64,000 bases of DNA from Pseudoalteromonas holothuriae (GTDB lineage Bacteria; Pseudomonadota; Gammaproteobacteria; Enterobacterales; Alteromonadaceae): contig NZ_CAMAPC010000004.1 in assembly GCF_945859825.1 (NCBI RefSeq), positions 1 to 64,000 of the forward strand. The letters run 5' to 3'. This document shows positions 36,116-44,535 of this stretch, piece after piece; within the stretch, counting starts at the first letter, position 1, and the number at the start of each line of letters is the position of its first letter. Both the position numbers and the translations under genes were made by a program. The notes beneath the pieces are model-generated. The model had not been told where the DNA came from. It was given only the letters and a program-made list of their open reading frames with translations, and did not search any database.

Positions 36116-36831
36116 TCGTATTTTCCTCTTTTAATAGCAAAAAAAGCGATGGCACCTGCAGCAACAGCAATTAATAGCCACTGCAATGCATAAGCACGGT
36201 GTTTATCAGCAGGCATAACAACATGTTGGTAATGTGGGATTGCCACAATAGCATCAACACCTTGTTGATAAGCGACCAATTGAAATAAGGACTGCTGCGT
36301 CGATCGACTTAAAAACTCTAAATCCACATATTGTAAAAGCTGTGGTTGCTGTATATTCATATTTGACTTAGAAGCTAAGGTGAAGCCCTTGATATCTTTG
36401 GACTTGATAATCACTTCAAGGGATACCTCATGTTCAGGTAAAGAAATAGAAGGTGTTTTGCGCATACCCAAAGCTTCAACAAACCCCAAATTGACCAACA
36501 CCTTTTTGTTTGGATAGTCATTTAAGGTAAAAAGTGCCAAAGCGTCAAACCCCGCCTTACCATTGAGTACTTGGTTGTCTAGAAACCAAATTAAGTGAGA
36601 AGAGAAGCGCCCTTTAAGTATCGTAGACAAACCGTTATTTTTTGCAGCCGATAATGAAAGTGTTTGTATTGCACTTAGCCCTAACTGCAAATCTTGTTGC
36701 TGTTGCAGTTGTTGTTTATCTGCAGCACGCTGCCACTGCCAAAGCGCTAATGCTAAACAACTAAAAATTACTACGGTGACTAACACCAAGGTAATAACTG
36801 AACTAGACTTGAGCTTAACTCTTTGCTGCAT
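36112..36831 (-). CDS. SURF1-family oxidase assembly protein
   Basis: About 239 residues: an N-terminal membrane helix (about 13-33, then LWQWQRAADK, a SURF1 signature), a periplasmic beta-rich domain with VLVNLGFVEALGMRK, and a C-terminal helix (about 213-233). SURF1/Shy1 helps insert heme A into subunit I. It starts only 11 bases from the divergent small membrane gene on the plus strand, and ends in an ATGA overlap with the thioredoxin-like gene. Confidence 0.85.
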   Translation of the reverse strand: MQQRVKLKSSSVITLVLVTVVIFSCLALALWQWQRAADKQQLQQQQDLQLGLSAIQTLSLSAAKNNGLSTILKGRFSSHLIWFLDNQVLNGKAGFDALALFTLNDYPNKKVLVNLGFVEALGMRKTPSISLPEHEVSLEVIIKSKDIKGFTLASKSNMNIQQPQLLQYVDLEFLSRSTQQSLFQLVAYQQGVDAIVAIPHYQHVVMPADKHRAYALQWLLIAVAAGAIAFFAIKRGKYE

Positions 36832-36842
36832 AAGGACTCACT

Positions 36843-37145
36843 ATGCTAATTAAATTTATTATTATTTTTTTACTGCTATTTATTATTTTTAATTTATTTA
36901 GAGCATTATTTTTGATGCTGCAAAATCCTACTGAAGGAAAACCCATGTCGCTCTATTTAGGTCGTCGAGTTATTTTCTCCGCAGTTGTTTTAATCATTAT
37001 AATCATTGCTGCGAAGTTAGGTGCGATTCAATTGAATCGCACCCCAAGCCTTACAGCACATATACAAATACAAATAAACATAACCAAACAACGTCCACAA
37101 AATGCCAATACCAAGCAGCTGCTTGAAAGGCAAAATGTTGTTTAG
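36843..37145 (+). CDS. DUF2909-like twin-transmembrane protein with antisense-overlapping tail
   Basis: A 100-codon frame with a good ribosome site (AAGGA). Residues 1-65 form two hydrophobic helices around LFRALFLMLQNPTEGKPMSLYLGRRV, which fits the small DUF2909 proteins found in cytochrome oxidase clusters. The last ~32 residues (INITKQRPQNANTKQLL and so on) lie antisense to the end of the subunit III gene, by 95 bases, and look non-family. The frame also runs through a 24-bp palindrome. The family stop may have been lost, or the family part may simply be followed by an open frame. It is the only plus-strand gene among the oxidase genes. Confidence 0.65.
   Translation: MLIKFIIIFLLLFIIFNLFRALFLMLQNPTEGKPMSLYLGRRVIFSAVVLIIIIIAAKLGAIQLNRTPSLTAHIQIQINITKQRPQNANTKQLLERQNVV
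37020..37043. repeat. Perfect 24-bp palindrome beside the subunit III stop
   Basis: The 12 bases GGTGCGATTCAA are followed directly by their complement, with no loop and no mismatch. The palindrome starts 7 bases past the minus-strand stop of subunit III and lies inside the plus-strand DUF2909-like frame. No T-run follows on the minus strand, so it is a poor intrinsic terminator; it may act as an mRNA 3'-end stabiliser or a protein site. Confidence 0.7.
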
Positions 37146-37923
37146 CAGTAAAATGTCCTTTGAAAAGTCTTAACAATACAATCAATAACAATATTGTTCC
37201 TAAAGTCACATGCACGCCATGAAAGCCAGTAAGCATGTAGAAGGTATTTCCATAGATACCCGCTTGTAAAGTCAAATCTAAATCAGCATATGCATGCATA
37301 TACTCAAGTACCTGTAGCGCTAAAAATATACATCCCAGCGCTACCGTTGCACCCAAGAATAGTTTTACTTTTGCACGTTGGTCTTGTTCAATTGCCACAT
37401 GTGCAAAATGTAAAGTAACAGACGAAGTAAGTAGTATAAGAGTGTTGATCAACGGCAATCCCTGCCATCCCATTGCTTGTGTCGTCTCTCCTGCAGGGGT
37501 TGACAGCAGGGGCCAAACAGCTTCAAAAGTAGGCCACAATACCTCATTGGTCATTGCGTTATTACCCGCACCGCCAAGCCAAGGAACAGACAGCACTCTT
37601 GCGTAGAATAAAGCACCAAAGAATGCTCCAAAGAACATTACTTCAGAAAATATAAACCAACTCATACTTTGTCTAAATGAGCGGTCCATTTGAGCTGAAT
37701 ACAGCCCAGTTTGAGACTCATGGATAACATTTTTTATCCAACCAAATAGCATATAAAACAGAATAATTAGGCCTGCATATAATACATATTGGCCATAGCC
37801 CACATCACTGGATAACTGCATTACCGTAAGGCCTGCGCCTACGGCTATCAAAAACATCGCCACGGCTCCAACTATTGGCCAATGACTTTGCTCGGGTACA
37901 TAATATTGCTCATACTTTTCCAT
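37051..37923 (-). CDS. Cytochrome c oxidase subunit III
   Basis: A 290-residue membrane protein with seven helices. WFIFSEVMFFGAFFGALFYAR is the subunit III signature around the conserved Glu (quoted as SEVMFFGAFFGALFYAR), and TGFHGVHVTLGT and YWHFVDVVWLCLFVFVYV close the protein. It is the last structural gene of the run coxB-coxA-cox11-cox3. Its 3' end overlaps the plus-strand DUF2909-like frame. Confidence 0.94.
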   Translation of the reverse strand: MEKYEQYYVPEQSHWPIVGAVAMFLIAVGAGLTVMQLSSDVGYGQYVLYAGLIILFYMLFGWIKNVIHESQTGLYSAQMDRSFRQSMSWFIFSEVMFFGAFFGALFYARVLSVPWLGGAGNNAMTNEVLWPTFEAVWPLLSTPAGETTQAMGWQGLPLINTLILLTSSVTLHFAHVAIEQDQRAKVKLFLGATVALGCIFLALQVLEYMHAYADLDLTLQAGIYGNTFYMLTGFHGVHVTLGTILLLIVLLRLFKGHFTAKQHFAFQAAAWYWHFVDVVWLCLFVFVYVL

Positions 37924-37932
37924 TATTATCTC

Positions 37933-38484
37933 CTAACCTGCCTGTTGCTTAGCCGCTACCGTATTGCTTGCCGTAGCTTCGCTAATATCAAATACGGTAT
38001 ACGACAGGGTAAGCTCTTCAATCTCTTCGGGTAATTCAGTATCTACATAAAATACTAACGTGAATTCAACTTCTTGGTTGGCAGAAAATGGCTGCTGATC
38101 AAAGCAAAAACACGCCATTTTATGTAAATATTTAGCTGCCTTACCTGGACTAACCGAAGGTACTGCTTGCATAACCCTTGCTTCAGAGCTGAGGTTCTTC
38201 GCACTAAACTTCACTTCTACCATTTCGCCAGGGCTCACATTAACGCTATATTGGCGTGAATTAACTTCAAATGGCGCATTTCTTTGACTGTGGGTAGTGA
38301 AACTCACATCAACAGTCCTAGAAGTAAGTACCTTATTACTCTCAGTAGCTACTTCTAAGGACGGTTTTCCATTTAAGCCTGTTACATCGCAAAACACATC
38401 GTAAAGTGGCACCAACGCAAAGGCAAAGGCAAACATACCAATCACTACTAGTGTCAGCTTTTTTAACAAGCTACTGTGAGGCAT
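37933..38484 (-). CDS. ctaG: Cytochrome c oxidase assembly protein CtaG/Cox11
   Basis: About 183 residues with one N-terminal membrane helix (about 9-28) and a periplasmic domain. FALVPLYDVFCDVTGLNGK and the copper-binding CFCFDQQPF are the Cox11 signatures. Cox11 puts copper into the CuB site of subunit I. The ATG at 38484 shares one base with the coxA stop (TAATG); a longer upstream start at 38544 would lie inside coxA and is unlikely. Confidence 0.93.
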   Translation of the reverse strand: MPHSSLLKKLTLVVIGMFAFAFALVPLYDVFCDVTGLNGKPSLEVATESNKVLTSRTVDVSFTTHSQRNAPFEVNSRQYSVNVSPGEMVEVKFSAKNLSSEARVMQAVPSVSPGKAAKYLHKMACFCFDQQPFSANQEVEFTLVFYVDTELPEEIEELTLSYTVFDISEATASNTVAAKQQAG

Positions 38485-40067
38485 TACTTCACCTCTGGCG
38501 GTGTTGAGAAAGTATGATAAGGCGCAGGCGAAGGCACTTCCCATTCTAGCCCCTCAGCACCATCCCATACTTTATCTGGCACAGCTGCACCGCCTTTCGC
38601 ACACTTGTATACAACGGCAACAAACAGGAGTTGAGATAAACCAAAAGCAAACCCACCGATACTTATCAGAGCATTAAAATCAGCAAACTGAAGTGCATAA
38701 TCAGGGATCCGTCTTGGCATACCTGCAAGACCAACAAAATGCATTGGGAAGAACAGCACATTGACACTCACTAAAGATAACCAAAAGTGTAATTTTGCTA
38801 ACCTCTCGTTATACATATGCCCAGTCCACTTTGGTAACCAATAATAGGCACCAGCCATGATTGAAAATATTGCTCCAGTCACTAACACATAATGAAAATG
38901 TGCCACAACAAAGTAGGTATCATGATATTGGAAATCTGCAGGTGTAATTGCCAACATCAACCCAGAGAAACCACCTAAGGTAAACAATACAATAAATGCA
39001 ATTGAAAATAGCATTGGCACTTCAAAACTAATTGATCCTCTCCACATCGTTGCGACCCAGTTGAATACTTTCACACCCGTAGGTACTGATATCAACATGG
39101 TTGCGTACATGAAAAATAGCTCTCCAGCTAACGGCATTCCCGTTGTAAACATGTGGTGTGCCCATACGATGAATGACAATAAAGCGATGGATGATGTGGC
39201 ATATACCATCGATGCATAACCAAATAACTTCTTGCGAGAGAAAGTAGGTATGATGGTAGAAATAATACCAAACGCAGGTAAAATCATAATGTACACTTCA
39301 GGGTGACCAAAGAACCAAAAAATATGCTGGAACATCACGGGGTCCCCCCCACCTGCCGCATCAAAAAAGCTAGTACCAAAATACTTGTCGGTCAAAACCA
39401 TTGTGACAGCACCTGCCAATACGGGCATGACTGCAATTAACAAAAATGCCGTGATCAACCAAGTCCAAACAAATAATGGCAGCTTCATCCAAGTCATACC
39501 TGGGGCTCGCAAATTCACTATAGTTACAATGACATTAATGGCACCCATAATAGAGCTAATACCCATAATATGAACGGCAAAAACGAATAGCGCTGTATTG
39601 TCATTACTGTAAGTTGTAGAAAGAGGTGCATAAAAAGTCCAACCAAATGCAGGTCCGCCTCCCTCCATAAACAAAGACATCAATAAAATTGCAAAGGCAA
39701 ACGGTAATATCCAAAAGCTCCAGTTATTCATTCTAGGTAATGCCATGTCAGGCGCACCGATCATCATCGGGACCATCCAATTTGCAAGGCCAGTAAAAGC
39801 AGGCATAACAGCCCCAAATACCATAATCAAACCGTGAACTGTTGTCATTTGATTAAAAAAGTGAGGGTCAACTAACTGTAAACCTGGCTGAAAAAGCTCA
39901 GCTCTAATTACCATCGCCATGGCGCCGCCGATTAAAAACATCGTCAGCGAAAAAATTAAATATAATGAACCAATGTCTTTATGATTGGTGGTATATAACC
40001 AACGTTTAAATCCCTTAGCTGCATGATGATCATGATGATTTTGTTCTGATTGCGCTACGGTGCTCAT
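38484..40067 (-). CDS. Cytochrome c oxidase subunit I (aa3 type)
   Basis: A 527-residue subunit with 12 helices and all ligands: the low-spin heme a His (TTVHGLIMVFG), the CuB site with the cross-linked His-Tyr pair (FGHPEVYIMILP), the HH pair (WAHHMFTTG) and HFHY for heme a3. The K channel residue in HPEVY places it in the A family of heme-copper oxidases. It overlaps the subunit II gene by 4 bases (ATGA) and shares a base with Cox11. Confidence 0.96.
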   Translation of the reverse strand: MSTVAQSEQNHHDHHAAKGFKRWLYTTNHKDIGSLYLIFSLTMFLIGGAMAMVIRAELFQPGLQLVDPHFFNQMTTVHGLIMVFGAVMPAFTGLANWMVPMMIGAPDMALPRMNNWSFWILPFAFAILLMSLFMEGGGPAFGWTFYAPLSTTYSNDNTALFVFAVHIMGISSIMGAINVIVTIVNLRAPGMTWMKLPLFVWTWLITAFLLIAVMPVLAGAVTMVLTDKYFGTSFFDAAGGGDPVMFQHIFWFFGHPEVYIMILPAFGIISTIIPTFSRKKLFGYASMVYATSSIALLSFIVWAHHMFTTGMPLAGELFFMYATMLISVPTGVKVFNWVATMWRGSISFEVPMLFSIAFIVLFTLGGFSGLMLAITPADFQYHDTYFVVAHFHYVLVTGAIFSIMAGAYYWLPKWTGHMYNERLAKLHFWLSLVSVNVLFFPMHFVGLAGMPRRIPDYALQFADFNALISIGGFAFGLSQLLFVAVVYKCAKGGAAVPDKVWDGAEGLEWEVPSPAPYHTFSTPPEVK

Positions 40068-41209
40068 TTACCAGCCTCCTTATTTGCATCTATACGTGCC
40101 TGTACTTCGCTCGGTTGTATTACTTGGTCTAAGTCATTTCCCCAGCTATTGCGCTTATATGTCACAACCCCTGCAATTTCTTTTATAGATAATTGCTTGG
40201 CAAATGCTTGCATTGCGGTTCCAGGTTTACCATGCAAAATAATATCAATGTGATCTTTGACCTCACCTAACACAATAGGGCTGCCTTTAACCGCAGGAAA
40301 GACACCGGGTAAACCCATACCTGTAGGCTGGTGACAAGCGGCGCAATATGCCATGTACACTTGTTCACCTGTTTGCATTAATTCGTCTTTACTGAGGGTT
40401 TGATCTAACAGTGCAACGCTTGCAGCAGCAGCCTCTAGTTTTTGCTGCTTTGCATTAGTTAACCAATGTTCAAACGCTTCTGGCGAGCGCGCATCTACCA
40501 CAATCGGCATAAAACCATGATCTTTACCACATAGCTCAGCACACTGACCTCTGTAGATGCCCTCTTCATTTACACGTGTCCAAGCTTCATTGATAAAGCC
40601 TGGATTCGCATCTTTTTTAACCGCAAAATCAGGTACCCACCACGAGTGAATTACATCATCTGACGTCATTAAAAAGCGTACTTTTTTGTCTGTAGGAATA
40701 ACCAAAGGCTTATCTACCTCTAGTAAATAGTTTTCTGATTTTTCTTCTAAATCATCAATTTGTGCTCTTGGCGTAGATAGCACAGAGTAAAAGTCAACAT
40801 CATGCCCCATATATTCATAATGCCACTTCCATTGTGAACCAGTTACTTTAATGGTTAAGTCAGCCTTACTCACATCCTCCATTGCAATCAGAGTTTTTGT
40901 CGCCGGAACAGCCATGGCTACTAAAATAACAAAAGGAATTGCAGTCCAGAGTATCTCAACCTTTGTGCTTTCATGAAACTGCGCTGGTTGAGCACCTTTA
41001 GACTTTCGATGGTAGATCATAGCCCAGAACATTACTGCAAAAACCACTACCCCTATTGCACAGCAAATCAAGAATATAGTCATATGGAGCTGATAAACAT
41101 TTTGACTGATATCTGTGACACCTTCGCGCATGTTAAATGCACTATTGCCATAGGAAAATAAAGGAGTAGTAAGCAAAAATGCACTGACCACCGATAGGTA
41201 TTTGTTCAT
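40064..41209 (-). CDS. Cytochrome c oxidase subunit II with fused cytochrome c domain
   Basis: A 381-residue subunit: signal peptide, two membrane helices (about 40-65 and 85-105), a cupredoxin domain with the CuA site (HSWWVPDF then CAELCGKDHGFM), and an added C-terminal class I cytochrome c domain with CAACH (about 285-370). The fusion makes this a caa3-type enzyme able to take electrons directly from a cytochrome c. It is the first gene of the structural operon, with a long non-coding region upstream. Confidence 0.95.
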   Translation of the reverse strand: MNKYLSVVSAFLLTTPLFSYGNSAFNMREGVTDISQNVYQLHMTIFLICCAIGVVVFAVMFWAMIYHRKSKGAQPAQFHESTKVEILWTAIPFVILVAMAVPATKTLIAMEDVSKADLTIKVTGSQWKWHYEYMGHDVDFYSVLSTPRAQIDDLEEKSENYLLEVDKPLVIPTDKKVRFLMTSDDVIHSWWVPDFAVKKDANPGFINEAWTRVNEEGIYRGQCAELCGKDHGFMPIVVDARSPEAFEHWLTNAKQQKLEAAAASVALLDQTLSKDELMQTGEQVYMAYCAACHQPTGMGLPGVFPAVKGSPIVLGEVKDHIDIILHGKPGTAMQAFAKQLSIKEIAGVVTYKRNSWGNDLDQVIQPSEVQARIDANKEAGK

Positions 41210-41777
41210 TTGACGCCTCCTGCGTTATCCATTTGCTAACTGAGGCAAACGATGAATAACCATTATTATTATTTGGATGACTGTCTAAACATGTGAACTT
41301 CATCACAAGTTAACTACACGACAACTAAACAATTAGTCAATAAATGAACAATTAGCAAGTTTTAGCTGTTTTTGATATAAAACTTTGGAAGTGCTTGATT
41401 GCAAGAGAAACTACTTAGTGCATTTTCACATCAAACAACACAATAAAGACACAAAATAGTCTATTTAACTCATATTTTTAGATTGCTTAGAGCATTGGCA
41501 GCGCATATAAGCAAATTTGTTTAATCATAAGGGTTTTGCAGTTTGTACCTGCTTACCTAATACTAGGTTTAAAGTGACTGTTTTTTATAAAATATTCGAC
41601 CTTTAAACAAAATAATATCAGATACGTTCATATATATTTTCTCCCCTTCGATACTGGTTTCCAGACTTAAACCGTAAACAAATGATGACAAAGACCCCCA
41701 AATCAACACCATTTATTTCACACTAAATTTACATTCAATCTATAATCAATGAGCCGATTGTTTAAAAAGGATACAAC
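41210..41777. other. Intergenic region between the divergent oxidase operon and the LasA-like gene
   Basis: About 570 AT-rich bases with no convincing frame on either strand. It must hold the promoter of the subunit II operon (minus) and of the endopeptidase gene (plus). The only promoter I can support is the one at 41717-41746. No clear FNR, ArcA or quorum-sensing box was recognised by eye. Confidence 0.6.
41717..41746 (+). promoter_or_regulatory. Candidate promoter for the LasA-like endopeptidase
   Basis: A perfect TATAAT (41741-41746) lies 32 bases before the start codon, with TTCACA (41717-41722) as a possible -35 at an 18-base spacing. The -35 match is moderate. Confidence 0.45.
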
Positions 41778-42935
41778 ATGAAAACAATATCAACTGCATT
41801 AATACTAGGTAGCTTACTACTCTCAAAAGCAGTCATAGCACAAGGGCAGCATAGTCACATCAGTGAATTCACTTTCGATGAACAGGCTCTTAAAAGCCTC
41901 CAGTTATATTCAATTCAAGTAATAGAAGAGCAGTCTTTCTTGTTTAGTAATTCGTTACAACATTATGATTTAGAAAACTTCCTCATGAGTTATGCTCCAC
42001 ATTTAGAAAGTAAAAAAGAAGTCCTGCTGCACTGGTCAGGTTATAGCAGCATCAGCCCTAAGTTATTACTTGCTTTGATGGAAACACAGAGTCAAGTGCT
42101 CAGCACACCCAATAAACAAAACTTAAATGCACCGTTTGGTAACCTTTCAACTCATAAAGGGTTTGATAAACAAGTTGAAGATATCGCGCTGTCACTCAGT
42201 AAACGCTATTATGCATATCAGCAATATGTCGAACTGAATATAAAAAATACGCTTGTGTCCACTAATGCCAGCACCGTAGCGATTGTGAGCATGTTGGAAA
42301 ATCAGCGCACTGATTTAAATAAACTACTTGTTCAATACGAGCTCTTATTTGGTAAAAGCATGTTGCAAGCCAATGAAAAAAACCATATTCAAGTGCAAAA
42401 TGTACAGCCACAAGTCAATTTCACTATGCGACTACCTTGGCCTTCTGGAAATGCATGGTACAGCGGTGGAGCTCATTCAAATACAGGCTCAGGTTACCCT
42501 TATTCTTCATTAGACTTTAACAATGGTTCAGGTGGCTGGGGAAGCAACACGCCCTGGGTACAAGCATCCCACAGTGGGCGTGTTACTCGCTACTCATCTT
42601 GTAGTATTCGCGTAACTCATTCTAGTGGCTACGCTACTCAATACTACCATATGGACAACTTGCAATATCAAAGCGGCGATACGATCTCCTCGGGTGCGTG
42701 GCTAGGTCGTTATGCTAACAATAGAAATCAAGCTTTATGCCAAGGAGGTAGCTCTAGCGGGCCACATGTTCACTTTTCATTACTTAATAATGGCCGTTTT
42801 ATCTCGTTACATAACTGGTACATCAGCGGCTATCGAATAGATGTAGGCAACTCGAACTATGATGATAATTGTTGGAATTTTTATTTTGAAAAAAATGGCT
42901 ATGTGACTTGTGCATGGAACCGTTTATATAAGTAA
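41778..42935 (+). CDS. Secreted M23 endopeptidase, LasA/pseudoalterin type
   Basis: A 385-residue preproenzyme: signal peptide (1-21), a propeptide of about 190 residues, and a mature lysostaphin-like domain from about 211. Zinc ligands His233, Asp246 and His332 and the catalytic His291 and His330 fall at the same relative positions as His23, Asp36, His122, His81 and His120 of mature P. aeruginosa LasA. Cys275/Cys321 and Cys365/Cys378 match the LasA disulfides 65-111 and 155-168. GAHSNTGSGYPYSS and GGSSSGPHVHFSLL are near-identical stretches. LasA and the marine pseudoalterin cut glycine-rich peptides in elastin and Gram-positive cell walls, so nutrient scavenging or killing of neighbours is likely. 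Confidence 0.93.
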   Translation: MKTISTALILGSLLLSKAVIAQGQHSHISEFTFDEQALKSLQLYSIQVIEEQSFLFSNSLQHYDLENFLMSYAPHLESKKEVLLHWSGYSSISPKLLLALMETQSQVLSTPNKQNLNAPFGNLSTHKGFDKQVEDIALSLSKRYYAYQQYVELNIKNTLVSTNASTVAIVSMLENQRTDLNKLLVQYELLFGKSMLQANEKNHIQVQNVQPQVNFTMRLPWPSGNAWYSGGAHSNTGSGYPYSSLDFNNGSGGWGSNTPWVQASHSGRVTRYSSCSIRVTHSSGYATQYYHMDNLQYQSGDTISSGAWLGRYANNRNQALCQGGSSSGPHVHFSLLNNGRFISLHNWYISGYRIDVGNSNYDDNCWNFYFEKNGYVTCAWNRLYK

Positions 42936-42955
42936 ATTCTTATATTGCACACTGA

Positions 42956-43507
42956 CTAGTAACTGTAAGTTAAGTGTGCATCTTCCTCATTTATTAGGCT
43001 CTTTTTTACAAGCTGTAGGTGCGCCATCAATTCTGCTATCTCAACTTGTGCAATGTAATAATTACTTTGCTGCTCCCCAAAATTACTTGCCAAAGATAAC
43101 AAAATAATGGGCTGTATTAACAAGTCTTTAAGGTGATAACAAATAGGTAGCTCAAATTGCGGAAGTAAACTTTGAATATATTCATCAGAACGCTGTTTTA
43201 AAGGATTTATTTGCAACTCATTTGATATTAATAACAACTGCGAAATATAGTCCACGCACTGTGATTTTTGATCAGCAAATACTGCGAGCATGGTTTGCGC
43301 CGTGATATGAAGCTCATCACTTTGTGTTTTAAGCGCTTGCCGCTTTACATCTGCATATAAAGCAAGCTGTAACTTTTGTAGCTGTTCACTATATGTATTC
43401 AACAAAACCAACAATTTAGGCGAATCATGCACTTGCAAAGATTTATTTTGCTCAATACACGCTGTAATAACTACACATGCTATTATCACAGCGAATGTTT
43501 TAATCAT
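42956..43507 (-). CDS. Small predicted lipoprotein, unknown function
   Basis: A 183-residue protein with a lipoprotein signal (MIKTFAVIIACVVITAC, lipid on Cys17) and a mostly helical remainder rich in Leu and Gln with possible coiled coil (about 30-90). I recognise no family. It is convergent with the LasA-like gene (20-base gap). The secF terminator at 43541-43569 separates it from the secDF operon. Confidence 0.7.
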   Translation of the reverse strand: MIKTFAVIIACVVITACIEQNKSLQVHDSPKLLVLLNTYSEQLQKLQLALYADVKRQALKTQSDELHITAQTMLAVFADQKSQCVDYISQLLLISNELQINPLKQRSDEYIQSLLPQFELPICYHLKDLLIQPIILLSLASNFGEQQSNYYIAQVEIAELMAHLQLVKKSLINEEDAHLTYSY

Positions 43508-43540
43508 TAAAATTGTACCTACTCAATGCCAAAAACTATA

Positions 43541-43569
43541 AAAAAAGCCGCATTGACGCGGCTTTTTTT
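43541..43569 (-). terminator. Strong terminator after secDF
   Basis: AAAAAAGCCGC (from 43541) pairs with GCGGCTTTTTT (to about 43568) around a 6-base loop. On the minus strand the stem is followed by a T-run directly after secF. The plus strand also ends in seven Ts, so it can work in both directions. Confidence 0.85.
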
Positions 43570-43581
43570 AATTATTTAGTA

Positions 43582-44526
43582 TTAAGGCATCGCATCAAGA
43601 TCGGCGCCTTCTTTTTCTACTTCAACTGGAATTAAGTCTTCTTTACTTACCCCCATTGCAACAGCAACTGAGCTGGCAACATAGACAGAAGAATAAGTAC
43701 CGATGAAAACACCAAACAACAGTGCTGTGGCAAATCCATGAATTGTTTGTCCACCCCATACAAATAACGCGACCAATACCAATATAGTGGTAATTGATGT
43801 TACTAATGTACGGTTAAGTGTTTGAGTTAAAGAAATATTAATTATTTCAATTGTATCGTCAATGCGCACTTTTCTGAAGTTCTCACGGATACGGTCTGAA
43901 ACAACAATCGTATCATTTAACGAGTAACCTATAACAGCCAAAATCGCAGCTAATATGGTTAAGTCAAACTCAAGATCAAGTAACGAAAACAATCCCATCG
44001 TCAAGATCACATCATGGAACAAAGCAGCAACCGCACCAAGTGCAAAACGCCACTCAAAACGAAATGCGACATAAATCAAGATACAGATCATGGCAGTTAA
44101 CATAGCTAAACCACCTTGTTCTTTGAGATCCTCACCGACACTTGGTCCTACAAACTCGATACGACGCATTTCTACACTACTATCAGCCTGTTGTAATGCA
44201 GCAATAAGTTGATTACCTATCTCTTCAGCTTTAACATCATCGCCACGAGGCGCTAAGCGAACCAGTACTTCTTGACTGGTACCAAATAGCTGTACCGATG
44301 CATCTGCAAACCCATTTTCAGCGAGTACATCGCGAATATTTTTTAAATCAGCTGGCTGTGAAAAACCAACTTCAACGGCAGTACCACCCGTGAAATCTAA
44401 GCCAAAGTTCAATCCACGAATTGCCATTGAAGCAATTGACGCCACTATCAGCAGCGCAGAGAAAGCCATTGTAAGCTTTCTTGCCGACATGAAGCGGATA
44501 GTGTCTTTTAAGTTTAATAACTGCAT
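43582..44526 (-). CDS. secF: Protein translocase subunit SecF
   Basis: A 314-residue membrane protein with six helices and a periplasmic domain, ending in the family's RND-like fold. GLDFTGGTAVEVGF near the start and GYSLNDTIVVSDRIREN in the membrane are SecF signatures. With SecD it uses the proton gradient to pull exported proteins through SecYEG. The ATG at 44526 lies 9 bases after secD. Confidence 0.96.
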   Translation of the reverse strand: MQLLNLKDTIRFMSARKLTMAFSALLIVASIASMAIRGLNFGLDFTGGTAVEVGFSQPADLKNIRDVLAENGFADASVQLFGTSQEVLVRLAPRGDDVKAEEIGNQLIAALQQADSSVEMRRIEFVGPSVGEDLKEQGGLAMLTAMICILIYVAFRFEWRFALGAVAALFHDVILTMGLFSLLDLEFDLTILAAILAVIGYSLNDTIVVSDRIRENFRKVRIDDTIEIINISLTQTLNRTLVTSITTILVLVALFVWGGQTIHGFATALLFGVFIGTYSSVYVASSVAVAMGVSKEDLIPVEVEKEGADLDAMP

Positions 44527-44535
44527 ACCCGTCTC

